From the NCBI RefSeq assembly GCF_010183535.1, contig NC_071329.1, positions 7,998,001-8,062,000 of the forward strand: a stretch of DNA of 64,000 bases. The letters are read 5' to 3'. Within the stretch, counting starts at the first letter, position 1. Each line of letters opens with the position of its first letter. Both the position numbers and the translations under genes were made by a program. The stretch comes from Caenorhabditis remanei. Its lineage: Eukaryota; Nematoda; Chromadorea; Rhabditida; Rhabditidae. Under the pieces are notes generated by a model. The model worked only from the letters and a program-made list of their open reading frames with translations, was not told the DNA's origin and made no database searches. This document shows, piece by piece, positions 1 to 12,900 of the stretch.

Positions 1-139
1 GAGTGAATAAAATAAACGGAAGGATATCCAATTGGAATACCAATTTCTTTTCTCATCTCTTAACTTTTTTTTAAGACAGGAGGTGTCTAATAAAACCATA
101 TCATTACATTATACAATGACATGAAACGGCAAAACCGTA

Positions 140-949
140 CACGGTGAGAGGTTCATCGAATCGAGGCAGAGCGCACTTGCGCAACACGTGGGCGAGAGGG
201 CGGCGCGAGAGAGACGCAGAGAAACGAGAGAAAAAAATTTTCAACTGAAAATTCAGTTTTTCGTCAATTACAGCTCAGAAAAAAATAATTCCGTTTTCTA
301 GTGTTGCAAGCCGTGTTGTTGGCGTAATTGTGAATATTTTGATTATAAAATGACCTGCGTTGGTGGAGTTTGCACAAAGTTATCACCGTTTTCCCATTTA
401 CTACTGAAAATTGAAAAAATAGCCAGTTTTTCACATTTTTCTCGAAAATGAAGTCTCGATGCAAACTCACGTTTACAAGATAAATAGACCCAATCACTGT
501 CGACATTTTAATCACAAAATTGTTCGATAATACTCAAAACTAATGGAGTTAATACATTTTTTGTGAACAGCTGACTGTAATCACAATTCCGAAAAACACC
601 GATTTCTCATCGAAATCGGTGTTTTTCATAGTTCTTTTGGACTGAATAATCATAAAAGTAGTTTTGAAGTTGCTTTTCAGCAATTTTTGCTTGAAAATCT
701 AGAAATTTGAAAAAAAAATTGGAAAATTTTTTTTTCAAAATTTTTTAAATTTTGACTTTTTATGATTTGTTAGTCATTAGTAGCTACTCAGAACCTTAAA
801 TTGGTCAATTTTCTTGCATTTCCTCTGAGTATTCCATTTTTTAATCGAAATTCAATTATTGTAGGCTTGCAAATTTCTGAATCGAGAAATGCGCCAATGA
901 TCGAGTAGTGCGCAAGCAGCTTTGCACTTTCGATGAACCTCTCACCGTG
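140..949. repeat. Inverted repeat pair, possible mobile-element ends
   Basis: A 21-bp sequence at 140-160 recurs as its exact reverse complement at 929-949. Looser similarity extends about 20 bp inward, around a shared TTGCGCA core. The 768-bp interior has no ORF of note. This could be a decayed non-autonomous DNA transposon or a foldback; no target-site duplication was identified. Confidence 0.45.
591..627. repeat. Perfect 16-bp hairpin
   Basis: The arms at 591-606 and 612-627 are exact reverse complements around a 5-nt loop. The stem is too short for a typical miRNA precursor. Its role is unknown. Confidence 0.5.
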
Positions 950-1394
950 CCGTATGGCAAAGAAAACGAAAGAAAATGTATTGGTGGTCGTCTCCAGGCG
1001 GCACAACAGAAAAAGAGATAAGAACAGTGTGGGCGAGATGGCAAATCGGTTTTCCTTTTGTTATTGTTTTCTGTTTCCGAAATTCATCAAAGAACTTTAC
1101 CATGACTTTCTTTCGAAGAAAACGGGACATATTTGCATCATTTTAATCGAATGAAAGACTAAAGTTGAAATCTGTTCTTGTCGAACAACAAAAAGATGAG
1201 ATGCTCGCGTCGTCTGAGCTCCGCCACAGAATGTCAGCTGTTTCCGACAAAGATAAAATGCAAGATGAATTCACTGATAGATTAAACAAAGTGTCGTGTG
1301 TGTGTTTTTTGTCTTGGTTTAAACCACTCAATCATTTTAAATGAGAAATATTTTCATTTCTCGTAGAAAATAATGAAAAAGAGAAGAAATCGAT

Positions 1395-2801
1395 CTAATG
1401 CGAGGAAGCTAGACTTTCAGAATTGTCGATTGGAATTTCACTGCGATCATTGATTGATTCCAGATTGATTTCTCCATTGCTGAGGCTCGATTGAGTCGAC
1501 AGCATACTTCCCATTCCTTCAATTTTTGGTGGCTGAAATTAATAAAGATTACTGTAGCCGTCGCAGTGGTTGCGGACATTGCGCATTCACGCAAAGCTGC
1601 GGACCGTTTTTTAAACATTTTTTTCTGTAGAAAACTAACTTCATCGTGAGCCATAGTAGCAAACAGAGTAAGAATGCGCCCTTGCATTTCTCCGAATTTC
1701 TTTTTATAGTAGTCCGAGCACTTAGGGTTTCGATCCAAAGTCATCAGTAATGCTGGCAGAACGGCCAATAAATGTAGTGGTGATCCGGAAGGAAACTCAT
1801 TGTTGAGATTTTGGATGCGAGTCAATCTTTCATGGCGTGCGATCGCTTCGCGTTGCTGGAAACTTTTTAATTCGTAAACGTGAAAATTAACTTGTAATAA
1901 CCTTGACGTCGATAGAATATAGAATTTTGTGATGCTTCGCAGCGAGTCTAGACACCTCTGAAGTCTTTCGAATCGTCGAATCGAGTCCTTCAATGGATGC
2001 GATGAGCGCAATATATCTATCTATAATTGGCAGTTCTCCCTCTTTCGATTTTGCGACTCCGCTGCTGAAGAAAAAGTTGAATTTGATATTTCAGTTGTTT
2101 TATTTCTCACTTGAGGTATGGCTCAATGATAGCTGCAAACTTCTTGAGCTTCTCCTCACACACATTCACCATATTTTTCCCAGAAATCGTCATTAGATTG
2201 GCCAATTCAGTGATCTTTTCCTCTGTCTGTGCTGCTTTATGGGCGTGGTTCAGCTTGTATTCCTTCACTTTTTGCTCCAAACTACGCATATTATTGATCT
2301 CGCGATCAAGCTGATCGGTTTGATCATCGATTGACATGATCTGAAATGTTACATCGGCTCTATTCTGAGTAACTGGGGTAGCAATTTGTTCATAGTCTCT
2401 GTGTCTCTATTCCCTTCATCCGCTCTCATTTGTTTTAACATGCTGCGCCTCTTCTTTCTTTCCATTCTCATTCCATAAATTTGAAAACAGAAATGAGCGT
2501 TGTTTTCGTTGTAAGCAACGTCATCGTACAATTGGCGACTGACGAAATATCTATTGGCTTTTGTTAATACCGTCTAAAGCTGGCATTTACTAATGGTGTT
2601 CCCACTTAACCTATTAATTTTCACTTTGTTTCTTTTGTTTTCCGTTTCTTATTCGAATTTTTCTTCGCCTCGACGTTATGGACTCAATTTTGAACAAAGC
2701 CTAGATTTTATCGCGCCGCTTAGATTAATGGATTTTACCTTTGCTTCCAACGTCATGAGGTCTGGCCCATTGCTCGATTGATAACTCTCCGACGTCGACA
2801 T
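1395..2801 (-). CDS. Unrecognised coiled-coil protein, five exons
   Basis: Exons read 2739-2801, then one starting near 2340 and ending at an AA|GTGAG donor near 2125, then three more down to the TAG at 1395-1397, giving about 269 aa. The start ATG (2799-2801) gives a short Ser-rich leader, followed by a long heptad-like helical stretch (about residues 18-100) rich in Leu, Lys and Glu, a second helical part around residues 110-170, and a Ser-rich acidic tail. There is no signal peptide, membrane segment or catalytic motif. I considered a dynactin p24-like protein, because size and helicity fit, but saw no diagnostic residues. The gene is divergent from the RNF170-like gene, 326 bp away. The gene model is well supported by frame and splice consensus; the function is not known. 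Confidence 0.75.
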
Positions 2802-3127
2802 CCCAGACACAACTTTTCGTGTTTTAAAGTGCGCACTTATTAGACGCTTCCGATGATTAAAATGTATGGGAATAAAACAAAAATCCCTCAAAATCGTTTT
2901 TTAAAACACGATTTCGTTTGCCCCGTGGTACAACGTGGATTTCTTCGACGTGGTCGCAAAAAAAAAATTAAATAACAGTTGTATTGATTCCCTCTTCCTC
3001 TCAAAAATTATACATAACTCGATTTCCATGGAGATTCACAGCAATGCCGAACTTTCTTGTCCGTTTCCATACAAGACACGCAGCCGTATACTAAAGTTTT
3101 GCAGGCGACTCTCAACTTCTCCCGAAA
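2802..3127. promoter_or_regulatory. Shared divergent promoter region
   Basis: This 326-bp gap lies between the start codons of two oppositely oriented genes and so must hold both promoters. I see no clear named motif. The proximity suggests co-regulated housekeeping expression, which is inference. Confidence 0.45.
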
Positions 3128-4358
3128 ATGGAGGATGACGTCTCCGCATATCTTGACAAGCCACCTATGAGTTTGTTCTATAATTTTCAGTTAATCACTC
3201 TACTGCTAATTAAATTTACAGATGATGGAAACGTGTCCCTCGACATCTTGGAGCCAGAAGAAGGATGGCTATTTCCGGCCGATCCTGATGTAAAACTAGC
3301 CATTCAAGTCACACTAGCGATAGCTGTCATTCTCATTTTGAAAGTCGTCTACGACAATTGGCTGTAAGTTTCAGAAAAAGAATAATCAAGACAAAAAGAA
3401 ATTATTTTCAGTTTTCGTCGGCGACAGAGACAACATCTCGGAGATGATGAAGAGAGCGAACGACACAGGGCCAACACCCGAAGAGTAAGTGGAAATTGTA
3501 GTTACTATTGAAACTTTGAAAACTATTGATCCATTTTCAGAGAATAGACGAGGCGTTACAACAACCTGCTCACGAGTGCCCGATTTGTCTTGCTGAAGCC
3601 AATTTTCCTGTATTGACAGACTGTGGACACATTTTTTGCTGTGAGAATGAACCAACATGCTTATTTTCTGAAGATAACCATATTTCAGGTAACTGCATCA
3701 TCCAGTACTGGCAACAAAGCAAAGCGATTGTGAGCCCATGTGATTGCGCAATGTGCAGATGCACGGTGAGTGCAGAATAGAACTTGCATATTTTAGTAAT
3801 CTCTTTTCAGTTCTACATGCTTCTCCCGGTTCGTTGGCCTACCTTCGGAGTATCTGCTGAAATTGACGATCAAATTCATGAGGGTAATATGCGAATCGAT
3901 GATTACAACAGAAGATTTTCAATCAACAGACCAGTAAGAAATTCTGATTTTTAATTTTAAAGCTGATGTTTTCAGCCGTTGGATTATCTACGAGACATTC
4001 CGATTCTCATCCCATATCTCGCCCGCAACTTCTTCAACAACGATATCTTCACTGTCATCTATCAGTAAGTGCCTATTCCAGGTCGTTTTTAAAACATTTC
4101 ATCAAGTTTAAAGTGTATATCATTCTAACTTTCTTGTAATTCGGTGAAAATGTTTTTCTGATTTTCAGAATTCGTATCGCATTCGTGACTCTCTGCGTCG
4201 TCATATATTTCCTGCTCCCATTCGACATTGTACCAGAGAGTGCCTACGGAATCATCGGCTTCCTAGACGATTGTATCATCGGACTTCTCGCCGCCGGGGC
4301 TCTCTTCCGTTGGTTCCGAGCGTACATGGCTGAGCGTGGTCGAGCTGACCGTCAGTAA
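3128..4358 (+). CDS. RNF170-like RING E3 ubiquitin ligase, ER membrane
   Basis: Eight exons (3128-3170, 3222-3363, 3412-3484, 3541-3640, 3689-3765, 3811-3933, 3976-4064, 4169-4358) give about 278 aa, close to human RNF170 (258 aa). Residues about 40-60 form an N-terminal membrane segment. A RING finger follows with C99, C102, C114, H116, C119, C122, C139 and C142. Two C-terminal hydrophobic segments carry the DUF1232-like region with an LPFDIVPE motif. RNF170 proteins are ER ligases that ubiquitinate activated IP3 receptors; that role here is by homology. The first intron (3171-3221, 51 nt) is a multiple of three and open in frame, so retention would insert 17 residues; splicing gives the more family-like N terminus. 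In C. elegans the counterpart is, from memory, Y38F1A.2. Confidence 0.92.
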
Positions 4359-5858
4359 AACAATCGAACACATTTTGTAATTTTCCCCGTTTATTTACGC
4401 AGTATCTCATTTTCCCTTGCCATCATGTTTTAGTTATAATCTTTACGACAAAAAATCTGGTTTCTTCTGTGTAGAACATAATCATCAAACCTGTCTAGTT
4501 TCACATTTTTTCTACATTTCCCCTTATTTCCAACTGTGATTTGACCCACACAACCTTATCGTTTTGCCTCGTATCCATTTCGCACCCAAAAGCGATAAAT
4601 TATACAAGTTTGACCCACTAGTTGACATCATCTGAACCTAGAAGTCAGCATTCTTTATTCAGATAATTCAGATAGACGTCAACTTCAATGAAATGTCTCA
4701 TTTCATTTTGAATTGCGCCATTTCCGAGACACAATCTCGTTTTTTATTGTCAAAGATGACGAAGGAGGATGCGATGGCAACTAATGAAGCGGAAGAAGCT
4801 GGATTAGCACACAAGAAACATTTATAGATTGTGTGATGGTGATTAAAAAAGAACTGAAAGATTCAATTATCTTCTCTGAAATTCTTCGCCTCCCTCACAG
4901 ATGTAAGTGGTCACTCGATTCGACTGGTTCCACTTTCCAGTCAATCTATTAGCTGACACTCTCTCTGGTTATTACAAGATGAGATGTATCATTTACTTTC
5001 AATAAGCCATTCATATATAATTACTTTGAAGTGAAAGAGATTCCCATAGTTTAATAACATGTAGTTTTAATAGAAACAACACGAAAAGAAAGTGATTGAT
5101 CAGTAAGAAGGAGTGTGACAAAACGAGTGGACATCTGGAAATACAGGCACGATTCCAGACAAATTTCCTTCCACAGCTATTTTATTTCCCGTTTCACCCT
5201 CGGAAATCCATCGATTAACCTTCCAGTGAACCCCTCTCTCCCGTGATAATCCCTAAAAAGAATGAAGCCTCCAGCAATCGAAAACTCGATCATCATTTTC
5301 TTCTTGAATCTAACCACTCTCTATTCAAATCCACACTATTTACATTATTTCTCTCTCTTTCTAGCCCTCATCGTCTTCCCCCTAACCATCGAAAATGCTT
5401 GTGTAAGCCCCCCTTCGCTTTCCGATAGCCGTTTGTCTGTCCGCGCGGCAACCGCTTCTTCTCTTCAATGCCTTCTCAGCTTCTGGTTGAAAGAGAGAGG
5501 ACGGAGGACAGTCATCCAATATACCATGTCTTTTTGCCTCTTTCTGTTTCTTTTTGGGTGAGAAAGTAGGTCGACGATTGGGGTCTAAGAGAAGATGAAG
5601 CTAGTAAGAGAGAAACAAAATGAAACAACTGTTTCAAACTGTTCATCATTATTCTCTTTCTTTATTCTTTGAACTTTCTAGTTCTTGTTTCTTTTTCAAA
5701 ACGACAGTAATTCTCATGTCTCTCACAGTTTTCTATCATTGAATTGCACTGTTTTATCGGTGTATTTCGTTATAGAAGCCACCAAATTATTGTTCCCAGT
5801 TTCGTGAATTATTTTAATATGTAGCTATATTTTCTGACTTCAAAAATATTCGATCCCT

Positions 5859-6453
5859 GGATTGTTAGGCATGCAGAAAGCTAAGAAAACACTCTTCTCT
5901 CGAACATCATACTCCAATCTATTCAATTCATTCATTGTTTTTGTAAGGATTGTTAGAAATCTTCTGAATTCGTTTCTGTGTTTATCTGTTAATACCAAAA
6001 CGAATCAAGACATCTTTCCTGTAGCACACGATGATTCTATCTTTATCACTAGGGAACGATCCCGAGTCAAGATGGAGTTACGGGTCGAGACCTATATGGT
6101 TGGAAAGGAAATCGGCTGGGATTTCAAAAACGATTTTCAAATTTTGCTAAACGCATCCAGAAATCGAGATAATTGAGCTCAAAGTTCAGCTCTGATCTCG
6201 ATTCCTGGATACGTTTAGCAAAATTTAAAACTTTAAAAAGCTTTAATTCTTGGATAATCAGGCATGCAGAAAGCGAAGAAAACATTCGAAAATGGAACAG
6301 CTTCTCTCGAATATCATCGTCAATTTTATTCAATTCAGTGAATTGAATTCACTAATTGTTTTTGTTAAGGATTGTTATAAATCTGACGTCGAGCACATTG
6401 CTGTGTTTATCTTAATACCGAAAAGAACCGAAACATCTTTCCTGTAGTACATC
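5859..6453. repeat. Direct duplication with intervening hairpin
   Basis: A block of about 175-200 bp at 5859-6033 recurs, diverged, at 6252-6453. Both copies begin with GGCATGCAGAAAGC-like sequence and end with CATCTTTCCTGTAG. Between them, 6139-6169 and 6196-6226 form an imperfect hairpin with about 31-nt arms. The two copies and hairpin may derive from one palindromic repeat family. Confidence 0.6.
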
Positions 6454-9400
6454 ACGCTTCCCAGCAGAAGCACTGTCCATGAGTTTCAGTTCAAAAGTAT
6501 TTCACCTCTCCTTGCTTTTCTTTTGTTCAAAAGAAATTGATTCAGCATGCCAAATCTCTCACACTTCTCTGACCCTACCAGATTTCAATTTAAAGGTGTG
6601 GATTCCTAATTAGTGCTTGATTTAGATTTATCTAATAAATGTTAACATTTGCTCTAACCCTGATACTTCCTCATCATTTGAATACAGACATTTAATACTT
6701 CTCCTCGACTTATTTGAAACTTTACAATCCTTCATCTTGTTTTGATGATTCCCTTTACTTTGAAGCTTTCCTCCAAAACTTTTCTTTCCCTTTTAATGTC
6801 TCTTATCCATCAATTCCTCAATGTATACACACTCACCCAGACAGAAGGAAAATACAAACAAAAAACAGAAATCTAGAAAAGAAATGACCAATATCTACGT
6901 CATCTCCCAAAAAGAACCTGAACCCTTTTCCCTCGATGCCTTCCCTCTTCTTCCAAAAAGTGGGGGAGGATTAACGGTCTGGCAGAAGCCATGAACCTGT
7001 ATTTGTTTCTCTTTTTCTCTTTTTCTCTCATCTGATGACCATTCAGTTGTCGTTTGGCAACATTCAAAAAAATCATGCTTTGTATCCATTAGAAGTGATT
7101 AACTTGATCAATGAATACCTTCGAAAGTCTGATTTATTATCTGACGGGTTAGAAAAAAGATAAAAAGATGAACGGTTCTAAAAAATAAAGAAGTGTAAAG
7201 CTGCTAAACGACGTAGGTGACTGATAATAAGAACCTGAACATATAGTCATAAAGGTGCTTCGTCATTAGGAATAATCTGTAGAGGACTAGCAGAAGGTGA
7301 TGATGAATAGTTGTAACGAGTTACGGTTTTGGTATGGTGAGAAGAAAAATTTTGAAGAGTTTAGGTTTATTTAGGTAAGGTTTTCTGAAAACGCGCTGTC
7401 TTGAGAATCTCTGAGAAATCAGAATCTTGTTCTGCATTTGAGAAAAATTGGGGTCAGTAGAGTCTGGTCTAAACAGAGCATCAGAAGTTTTGAGAAATAG
7501 TTGAAAAAGTTTGAGAATATGAGTTCAAATCAGTTTTCAGAAAATTGTTTTTCTATCAGAATCAAATACATACTCATTTTTGTCCAAAATAGTCCCCTTA
7601 AAACAATCAATGAACCATTGTTATCTCTACCATCTAATATCTTCCTGATAATATCATATTCCTCCGAATCCTCTTTTTTTCTCACTTTCTCTTTTTCTCC
7701 ATCCAGAACACACTGATCAGTTGTCGTCATCCAATCGAAAACGAACCGATTCATCTCTTTCTTTTATCCATTCTCGGGTTCAAAGCCTATAGGTACACAC
7801 TTTCACTATCACTGAATAAGCACGTCATGCCCTTTCTCCACTTTTTTGGCTTCCCGCAATCAGAGAAAAACTGGTCAAGAGGCAACTAAAGGCAGAATGG
7901 ATCTGAATTCTGGCGGAATGGGAAAAAGAAGAAAAAGGAGGAGATGTTGAAGCTAAGGCTAATCAGCCCAATATTCTTGATCTTTCGTGTATTCTCTAGT
8001 TTTCGACAATCAACATATTAGCCATTGCGTAGAAGTTGAAACCGCGCTTTTAGTCTAACCAGTCAGCTAATTAGTATTAGAGCGTAGCTGCTGATTTCTG
8101 ATACAGAGCAAGTGAAGTGTCTTCCCGTGCCCTCCAACCTTATTGAGTATACAAAAAACAACAATAACAACAGTAAGAGACACGGTCACTTAACTAGAAT
8201 ATCCTTGTAAAATAAATGAAGCGTGACGGATACTGTGACATTTGGTGTCTCCTTCTTCTCAATCTCCTCTACTTTTTTCGTCGTTCATCGTCACATAATC
8301 GGCTTTCCATTCTCTTTTTACCTTCCGAGGCTTCTTCCTTATTCCGCATCCATCGCCTTCTCTGACACATAAATCTCCTTTTCTAACCGTTTTGAAACTT
8401 TTGGAGATAGGATAAGACGATAGATCTTTGGAACTATGTTTCGTTTGCCTGGAACAATTTTCTCTGGAGTTCATTTCTTCAAAATCTTCTTTTTCAAAAT
8501 GCTGTAATTTTCATGTTTTAATTTGAACTCTGAAAGAAAATAAACTCAAAACTCTGGATTTATTTTAACCAAATTTTGACCATCAGAAGTTATCAAAAAA
8601 ACTGTATGTAATTTCTAACCGTTCCGAAATGAAAGTCAGAAAATCCGCTTTTGAATAGTTCACTTCCATTGCTCGTTTCAAATCGACAATGATTCGGGAG
8701 CTAAATTACCGTAGTCAAGGTTTTATTAAACGTTGTCAGTTTGAAGTCCAAAAAATTAACACCCCAACTGTTATCATGTACCGGAGGGAGAGTCTAGCTT
8801 GTCGCCGTCGTCACTTCCAAAAAATTCCCGAAATTCTTCATTTTTCTCCACCTCCGCCTACTCCATTTTTTCATAGATCCTCACTTGGAATCCGAATCCG
8901 AACCTATCTTTTTTGTTGCCATCTCCTCCTCTTCTCATCAAATCCAGCGTCAATACAGGCGAGATATCCAGTTGCCATTTCTTCTCTTTTTTTCTTCTCT
9001 CCATCTATTCCAACGTTTCCTTCTTCTTTTCTATCTCCATATATCCCTATCCATGTGCCGCGGCGCCCTTCAACCCGGTCTTCTTCCATCCACAAAACCG
9101 CCGACGCCGTCTTCAGATGAGGAGAAGACACGTCCTCTCATAAACTTTCCTCGTCATAAATCTTTTAATCTTGGCGGTGTGGTGGATGGTGATGAAATGA
9201 AAAAGGGATAAAAAACGAAGTGATTGGAGGTGAAAGCCAACAGATGGAGAGGGAAGAACTTTCGATTCATTAGCCAAATGTCGTTTGGCATTATTATGGA
9301 ATTGGCTAGGTGTGTGATTGGGTCAATAATGAAGAGAGATTTCTGATTTACTTTCTTGTTTTGGCATGTATCAAACTGGTCGAAACACACGTTTATCTTC

Positions 9401-9530
9401 GTTGAATCAATCTCTCGGTTAAACGTTTCCATAACTGTTACATGCTTTTCTGTATCCTGCACCAACTTTTTTGGTGATATCTACCTCATGATGTGCATCT
9501 CAACATTCACTACATTTGTTGAAACCTCAT

Positions 9531-9757
9531 ACCGTAAATACTGTAATTGAAGCAAGCCTGTAATATAAGCTCACCCTCAGGACCCCGGTTTTTCATTTTT
9601 TTCCTTAATTTTTTTCAAAATTTTCCATCATTTTGTTAGACTATTCGTCCAAACTTGTTAAAATCTAACTTGTTTTGTAACTATGTTATGAGAATGGGCA
9701 TGTAAAATTCAGGTTAAGAAACTCATGCACATGTCCTTCAATTACAGTATTTACGGT
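9531..9757. mobile_element. Palindromic MITE-like repeat, 227 bp
   Basis: The ends (9531-9551 and 9737-9757) are perfect 21-bp inverted repeats starting ACCGTAAATACTGTAATTG. The interior is AT-rich and has no coding potential, as expected of a miniature inverted-repeat element. It lies about 200 bp upstream of the ptr start codon. Confidence 0.6.
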
Positions 9758-9940
9758 CTTTATTTTGTGGAATGTAACTAAAAATTTTAATTTTTTCTCA
9801 ACTGAGCCCTACCTACACGAGAAATCAACAAATTATTAGTCTCAACCCTTTTTATATGTTCATTCTTTGTACTTCATAATGTACCGTATTCATTTCGTTA
9901 ATTTTCATCGCCTCAACTTCTCTTGCATTGCACCAACCTT

Positions 9941-9950
9941 CTATTTTCAG
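9941..9950 (+). promoter_or_regulatory. Candidate trans-splice acceptor of ptr
   Basis: The sequence CTATTTTCAG ends 18 nt before the ATG at 9969. That is the usual arrangement for an SL1 acceptor (or a 5' UTR intron acceptor) in Caenorhabditis. Confidence 0.45.
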
Positions 9951-9968
9951 GTTATTGAACCTACTACC

Positions 9969-12900
9969 ATGAAATCAATCTTTTCATGTTTTGATAGAGT
10001 ATCCCAATGGATTGAACAACAAACACATGATTGCTTTTATTGGCTTGGTCTTAAGATTGCCGATTATCCCAAATGGACTCTCTTTATCACGTTAGTTTCT
10101 TTGCACCTTCCTTCAAAAACGCGAGGGGCGGCGGTCTAGACAACTGAATGCCATTCAACATTTTTTTCCTGGATTGTCAAAGAATTGAATGAGAAGTGTG
10201 TATGGTCCTCGGAAAATGGCTAACATCTGGAGGGAGGAGAACCGGTTTGTTTCACTCTCTGGACGTCGTGTGGCGGGCAGAAAATGACGGCGAGAAAGAG
10301 ATGAAAAAGTGAATAAAAACTTGAAATTGCTTGGATTTGGTTTAAAGGGAAAGGATTGAATAAATGAGGGAGAGAATTGTTAGAATTTGAGCTCCGGGGG
10401 TGAGAAGCAGAAGAGTCAAAGCTGCTGGTTGTTCAAAATTTCAGTATGAAGATGTACATAATATACAAGAGTCACATATTGATTGAGCCGTAGTTTTCAT
10501 TTTTCGAAAGAATGGTCTAAAAACATTTAAAAGTCTTACAAACAAAATATTTAAAATTTAAAGAAAATCAATAACTTTTCAAGTTTCCAGAACGATATGG
10601 GCGGTTGTGATGTGTGCTGGAGTGGTACGGTTTAAAGAAGTCAACAATGTCAGAGACCATTTCAGGTAAGTTTGAATCTCTCCAATTAATCTCTGCTCCA
10701 ACTGATTCCTTTCTCAATTTCAGTGCAACAAACTCTCCATCAAGATACGAATACCGGGTAGCGAGAGAGTTTTTCCAAGAACTTGGAAGCCCATTCCACG
10801 TGGTTGTTGCTATGCAAGCAACTGATGGAGGAAGTTTGTTGAGACCTAAGTGAGTATTTAATAATTGAAAAATTGAATAATTTATTAATGAGCTGGAGAA
10901 AAATTATAGCTGACTCTCAAAGCTATCATCTAAGTTATGAAAATTAATATCTCTGTCATCTCTCTGTCTTCTTCTTCGTTCTTCTTGTTCGCGCTTTCTT
11001 TCCTTTCTTGCCTCTTCTTCCTCCTTTTTCTGTCTATCTGCTCTACTCCCTCCTTCTGTAATTGTCTTCGGAGGTGGTGGTCTCGGTTGACAATAACAGT
11101 GACAACACCAGAAACTACTGTAGAACATTTCACGTTTGTGACTCTCTCCTATCATTATGCATAGAGGAACGGCAATACCTGAAAGAGAGAGAGAGAATCT
11201 AGTTGCCTTCGATTTCGAGAATAAACTCACTACATGCCGTTGAAAAACAAATGTCCAAGAAAATTCGCTCTTTGGGATCTAGCTTCTTGGTAGGCTGCAA
11301 CTCAAGACCACATTGAACAATGATTGTAAACTGAAACTTTTCATTAATTCTCTTTGAATTCGTGATCTGATTTCTTACCAATTGAAATCCTGCAATTGGC
11401 AATGCCTGTCTGATGATTGAGTCGGCACATTTATTACTTCTACTCCAAATGTAAATAGTCATATATCCGATGAAAGAGAACAGTGCGCATACTCCTTTAC
11501 CTATTGTGTCAATCTGAAAACGTCCGGATCTTTGGTTTCTAGTTTCTGAAGACCGAGTCTAACCAAGAAAAATGTGAACAGAGCTGAGCTTTTCTGTTCT
11601 TCGTAGATCATTGTATACACTTGAGCATGATAAGAAACGTATCCAACCGGGAAGGAGAACAATGCGAATACGATTATTCCGACCCATCTATTCGGAGAAA
11701 ATGATCCCATTACAGTTGGATACTTGTGTATATAAATTCTCTGTGCACAAAGAATTATATCAGCCACTGCTATTTCTGAAGGTGTCACCAGTGCATAGAT
11801 GAAGGGATACTTGATTCCGTGCCATTCGGAAACTGAAATGTTAGAAGTTTTGAATATTTCTGTTTTCATTTCCTTTCGATTTGTTTGTTGTTTAAATTCA
11901 TTCTAAGTATCAGCTGATATGAAGTTAATAATCAGTTTCGGAATATGAATTTTCTTGAACTTTTATAGCCATTAGGACAGAGAAAACCCCATTTTTGAAA
12001 AAGTCATACGGTATTTATCGATTGAAAAGTCTACCTAATATCCTTGATCTCAGAATCTATTATCAAACCCATTGTTTTTCTCACTTGAAACAAATGGTAG
12101 AAACAATCCAGCAGCCAAAATGAGCTGGTTGATCATTGATATGATGTTCAGTAGCATCAGCATGGGGAAGTAGGTCAGCTCTTGTTCTTTCGCGAATCGT
12201 TGACATAGAATCACGATGAGACGACAATTCATATAAATGGAGACGGTCAGCAACGATAGGAACAATAAGAATATGATCAAAATAGGCCTGTGATCCCCAT
12301 ATTGTTGTTTCAGTTCGTCGATTTCACACATTCTTCTGAAAATAGAAAAGGTTGAAATCAAAAGTTGGAACTGGGTTTTGAAATTTTGTCAGTTGTTTTG
12401 TTTCAAAACTTAAAATAAAAATTATAAAAAGAGAAGAGGAAGTTTGCCTAGAGATTTCTAACTAGTTAGATGAATCTGATGAAGCTACACTGATTTTTCT
12501 TTGCTAAATAATCTGTGATATTTATATACAGCTGACCTACTGTTAAATTTAATCAAGATATTTCAATAACTTTAAAAAAATGAAGCACGAGCACTCTCAA
12601 AATTCTGAGATTTTTTCAACTTTGAAAAAATTTTATAAACTAAAATTTCGAAAAACTTGTGATCAACATGCTGTCCGAAAGTGCTAATCAAGTCAGACAG
12701 ACTTGAAAATATGAAATCCTGAAATTTTGGCAACTCTCAATTTTCTAATCACTAGGTTAGTCTTGTTTATTAACTCGCCCCCCGACCACATTCTCTCCCC
12801 TTTCTCACCTGCTCTTTATTCCATCTGCATGTGACGTCATCAGTAGATTCATAAGATCCGTTAAAGTTGTTTCGGGATCATAGCTGAAAAAAGGAGCAAT

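Larger units (their letters stand above)
1..1394. other. Intergenic/3' flank, no gene seen
   Basis: No convincing exon is visible; the short ORFs here lack splice context and overlap AT-rich sequence. The stretch holds a 21-bp inverted repeat (140-160 and 929-949), a small perfect hairpin (591-627) and one GAGACGCAGAGA motif at 211-222. The part just below 1395 should contain the 3' UTR of the minus-strand gene that follows. Confidence 0.5.
4359..9968. other. Intergenic, 5.6 kb, repeats only
   Basis: No gene is recognised. The region contains the RNF170-like 3' UTR, a duplicated block (5859-6033 and 6252-6453) with a hairpin between the copies, a palindromic 227-bp repeat (9531-9757), and pyrimidine-rich sequence around 8800-9060 whose ORFs are composition artefacts. 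The last few hundred bases are presumably the ptr promoter. Confidence 0.5.

Noticed and set aside
1395..2801. Assignment as dynactin p24 (DCTN3)
   Set aside because: Only size and helical content agree; I could not align diagnostic residues.
8689..9211. Overlapping ORFs on both strands, up to 143 aa
   Set aside because: The pyrimidine-rich stretch gives long frames by composition; the translations are low-complexity Ser/Pro/Phe.
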